Assembly (NCBI RefSeq): GCF_900142225.1
Contig: NZ_FRAD01000031.1
Span: forward strand, 1-23,124
DNA length: 23,124 nt
Source: Hathewaya proteolytica DSM 3090
GTDB taxonomy: Bacteria; Bacillota; Clostridia; Clostridiales; Clostridiaceae
Direction: 5' to 3'
Position numbers and translations under genes: made by a program. The notes beneath the pieces were generated by a model. The model had not been told where the DNA came from. It did no database searches and saw only the letters and a list, made by a program, of their open reading frames with translations. Below are positions 22,679 through 23,124 of this stretch, piece after piece (positions within the stretch are counted from its first letter, which is position 1; each line of letters starts with the position of its first letter).

Positions 22679-22717
22679 CTGACGTCATTTCAATAGCATT
22701 GTATAATAACTATACAA
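22679..22717 (+). promoter_or_regulatory. Candidate tnpB promoter with palindrome over the -10
   Basis: CTGACG (22679-22684, 4 of 6 consensus), a 17-bp spacer and TATAAT (22702-22707) form a plausible promoter. A perfect inverted repeat TTGTATA-ATAAC-TATACAA (22699-22717) covers the -10 box and could be an operator. Confidence 0.5.
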
Positions 22718-22751
22718 ACTACATAAAATACATAAGAAATGAGGTGATATT

Positions 22752-23124
22752 GTGGAGAAGTCTTTTAAATTTAGGTTAGTGCCAACTAAAGAACAAGAAA
22801 TTATGTTAAGTAAGACTTTCGGCTCTTGCAGATTTGTATATAATCACTATCTTGGAAAGAAGATAGACTTGTATAAAAGTGAAGGTAAATCAATGTCTTA
22901 TGTTGAATGTGCTAACGATATGAAAAGTCTTAAAAATGAATACCAGTGGCTTAAAGAAATAGACGCAATATCACTTCAACAGAGTTTGAGAGATTTAGAC
23001 AAAGCCTATAAGAATTTCTTTAAAGGTAGCGGCTTTCCTAAATTCAAAAGTAAGCATAAACATAATCAAAGTTATAGAACTCAAATGGTTAATGATAACA
23101 TCAAAATTGAAGACAATAAAATTA
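22752..23124 (+). CDS. tnpB: TnpB-family RNA-guided nuclease, 5' part (IS200/IS605 type)
   Basis: The frame is open from GTG 22752, 5 nt after GAGGTG, to the window end (124 residues visible). The N-terminus matches the OrfB/TnpB helix-turn-helix region: FKFRLVPTKEQEIMLSKTFG, CRFVYNHYL, then LQQSLRDLDKAYKNFF, FPKFKSKHKHNQSYRTQ. The RuvC-like nuclease domain and any 3' guide RNA lie outside. No tnpA gene precedes it, so the element is likely a tnpB-only (IS1341-like) or passive copy. Whether the gene is intact cannot be judged. Confidence 0.92.
   Translation, partial: MEKSFKFRLVPTKEQEIMLSKTFGSCRFVYNHYLGKKIDLYKSEGKSMSYVECANDMKSLKNEYQWLKEIDAISLQQSLRDLDKAYKNFFKGSGFPKFKSKHKHNQSYRTQMVNDNIKIEDNKI

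Overview
The window is AT-rich Gram-positive chromosome and suggests an anaerobic clostridium. Peptostreptococcaceae-like is my best guess from content and gene order, not from a search. Arginine is almost always AGA, Shine-Dalgarno sites are strong (AGGAGG types), and GTG and TTG starts are frequent. Zinc-ribbon forms of S14, L36, L24, S4 and adenylate kinase are present.

Layout. Positions 1-1117 hold the 3' part of tuf (EF-Tu), closed by a terminator. A sigma-A type promoter near 1362-1390 and a structured leader of about 150 nt open the S10-spc-alpha ribosomal supercluster: rpsJ-rplC-rplD-rplW-rplB-rpsS-rplV-rpsC-rplP-rpmC-rpsQ-rplN-rplX-rplE-rpsN-rpsH-rplF-rplR-rpsE-rpmD-rplO-secY-adk-(KOW gene)-infA-rpmJ-rpsM-rpsK-rpsD-rpoA-rplQ, all on the plus strand to 16478. 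It encodes most structural parts of the ribosome plus the translocon pore, the adenylate balancer, IF-1 and the RNA polymerase alpha subunit. The methionine aminopeptidase gene (map), usually found between adk and infA, is absent; only the small KOW-domain gene remains there. A clear terminator follows rplQ.

Positions 16535-19036 encode the energising module of a group II ECF vitamin transporter (two ATPases and the T component), with overlapping genes. truA follows, separated by a 42-bp segment with three DnaA-box-like 9-mers, one of them a perfect match. Next comes an Rsm22/METTL17-type methyltransferase-like ribosome assembly protein with a four-cysteine motif. Its stop codon lies inside the -35 box of a consensus promoter that drives rplM-rpsI through a probable L13 leader. 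A terminator closes that unit.

From about 21920 the region becomes accessory: an extended -10 promoter, a 14-bp inverted repeat, a broken short hydrophobic reading frame, and a small helix-turn-helix protein resembling the clostridial CD3324 family. Two hairpins follow, one shaped like a tRNA acceptor/T-arm minihelix, and then the 5' part of a tnpB gene (IS200/IS605 type) that runs off the window.

No whole new multi-gene system is visible. The best leads are the DnaA-box cluster before truA, the Rsm22-type gene wired into ribosomal genes, the missing map gene, and the tRNA-minihelix-like hairpin beside tnpB.
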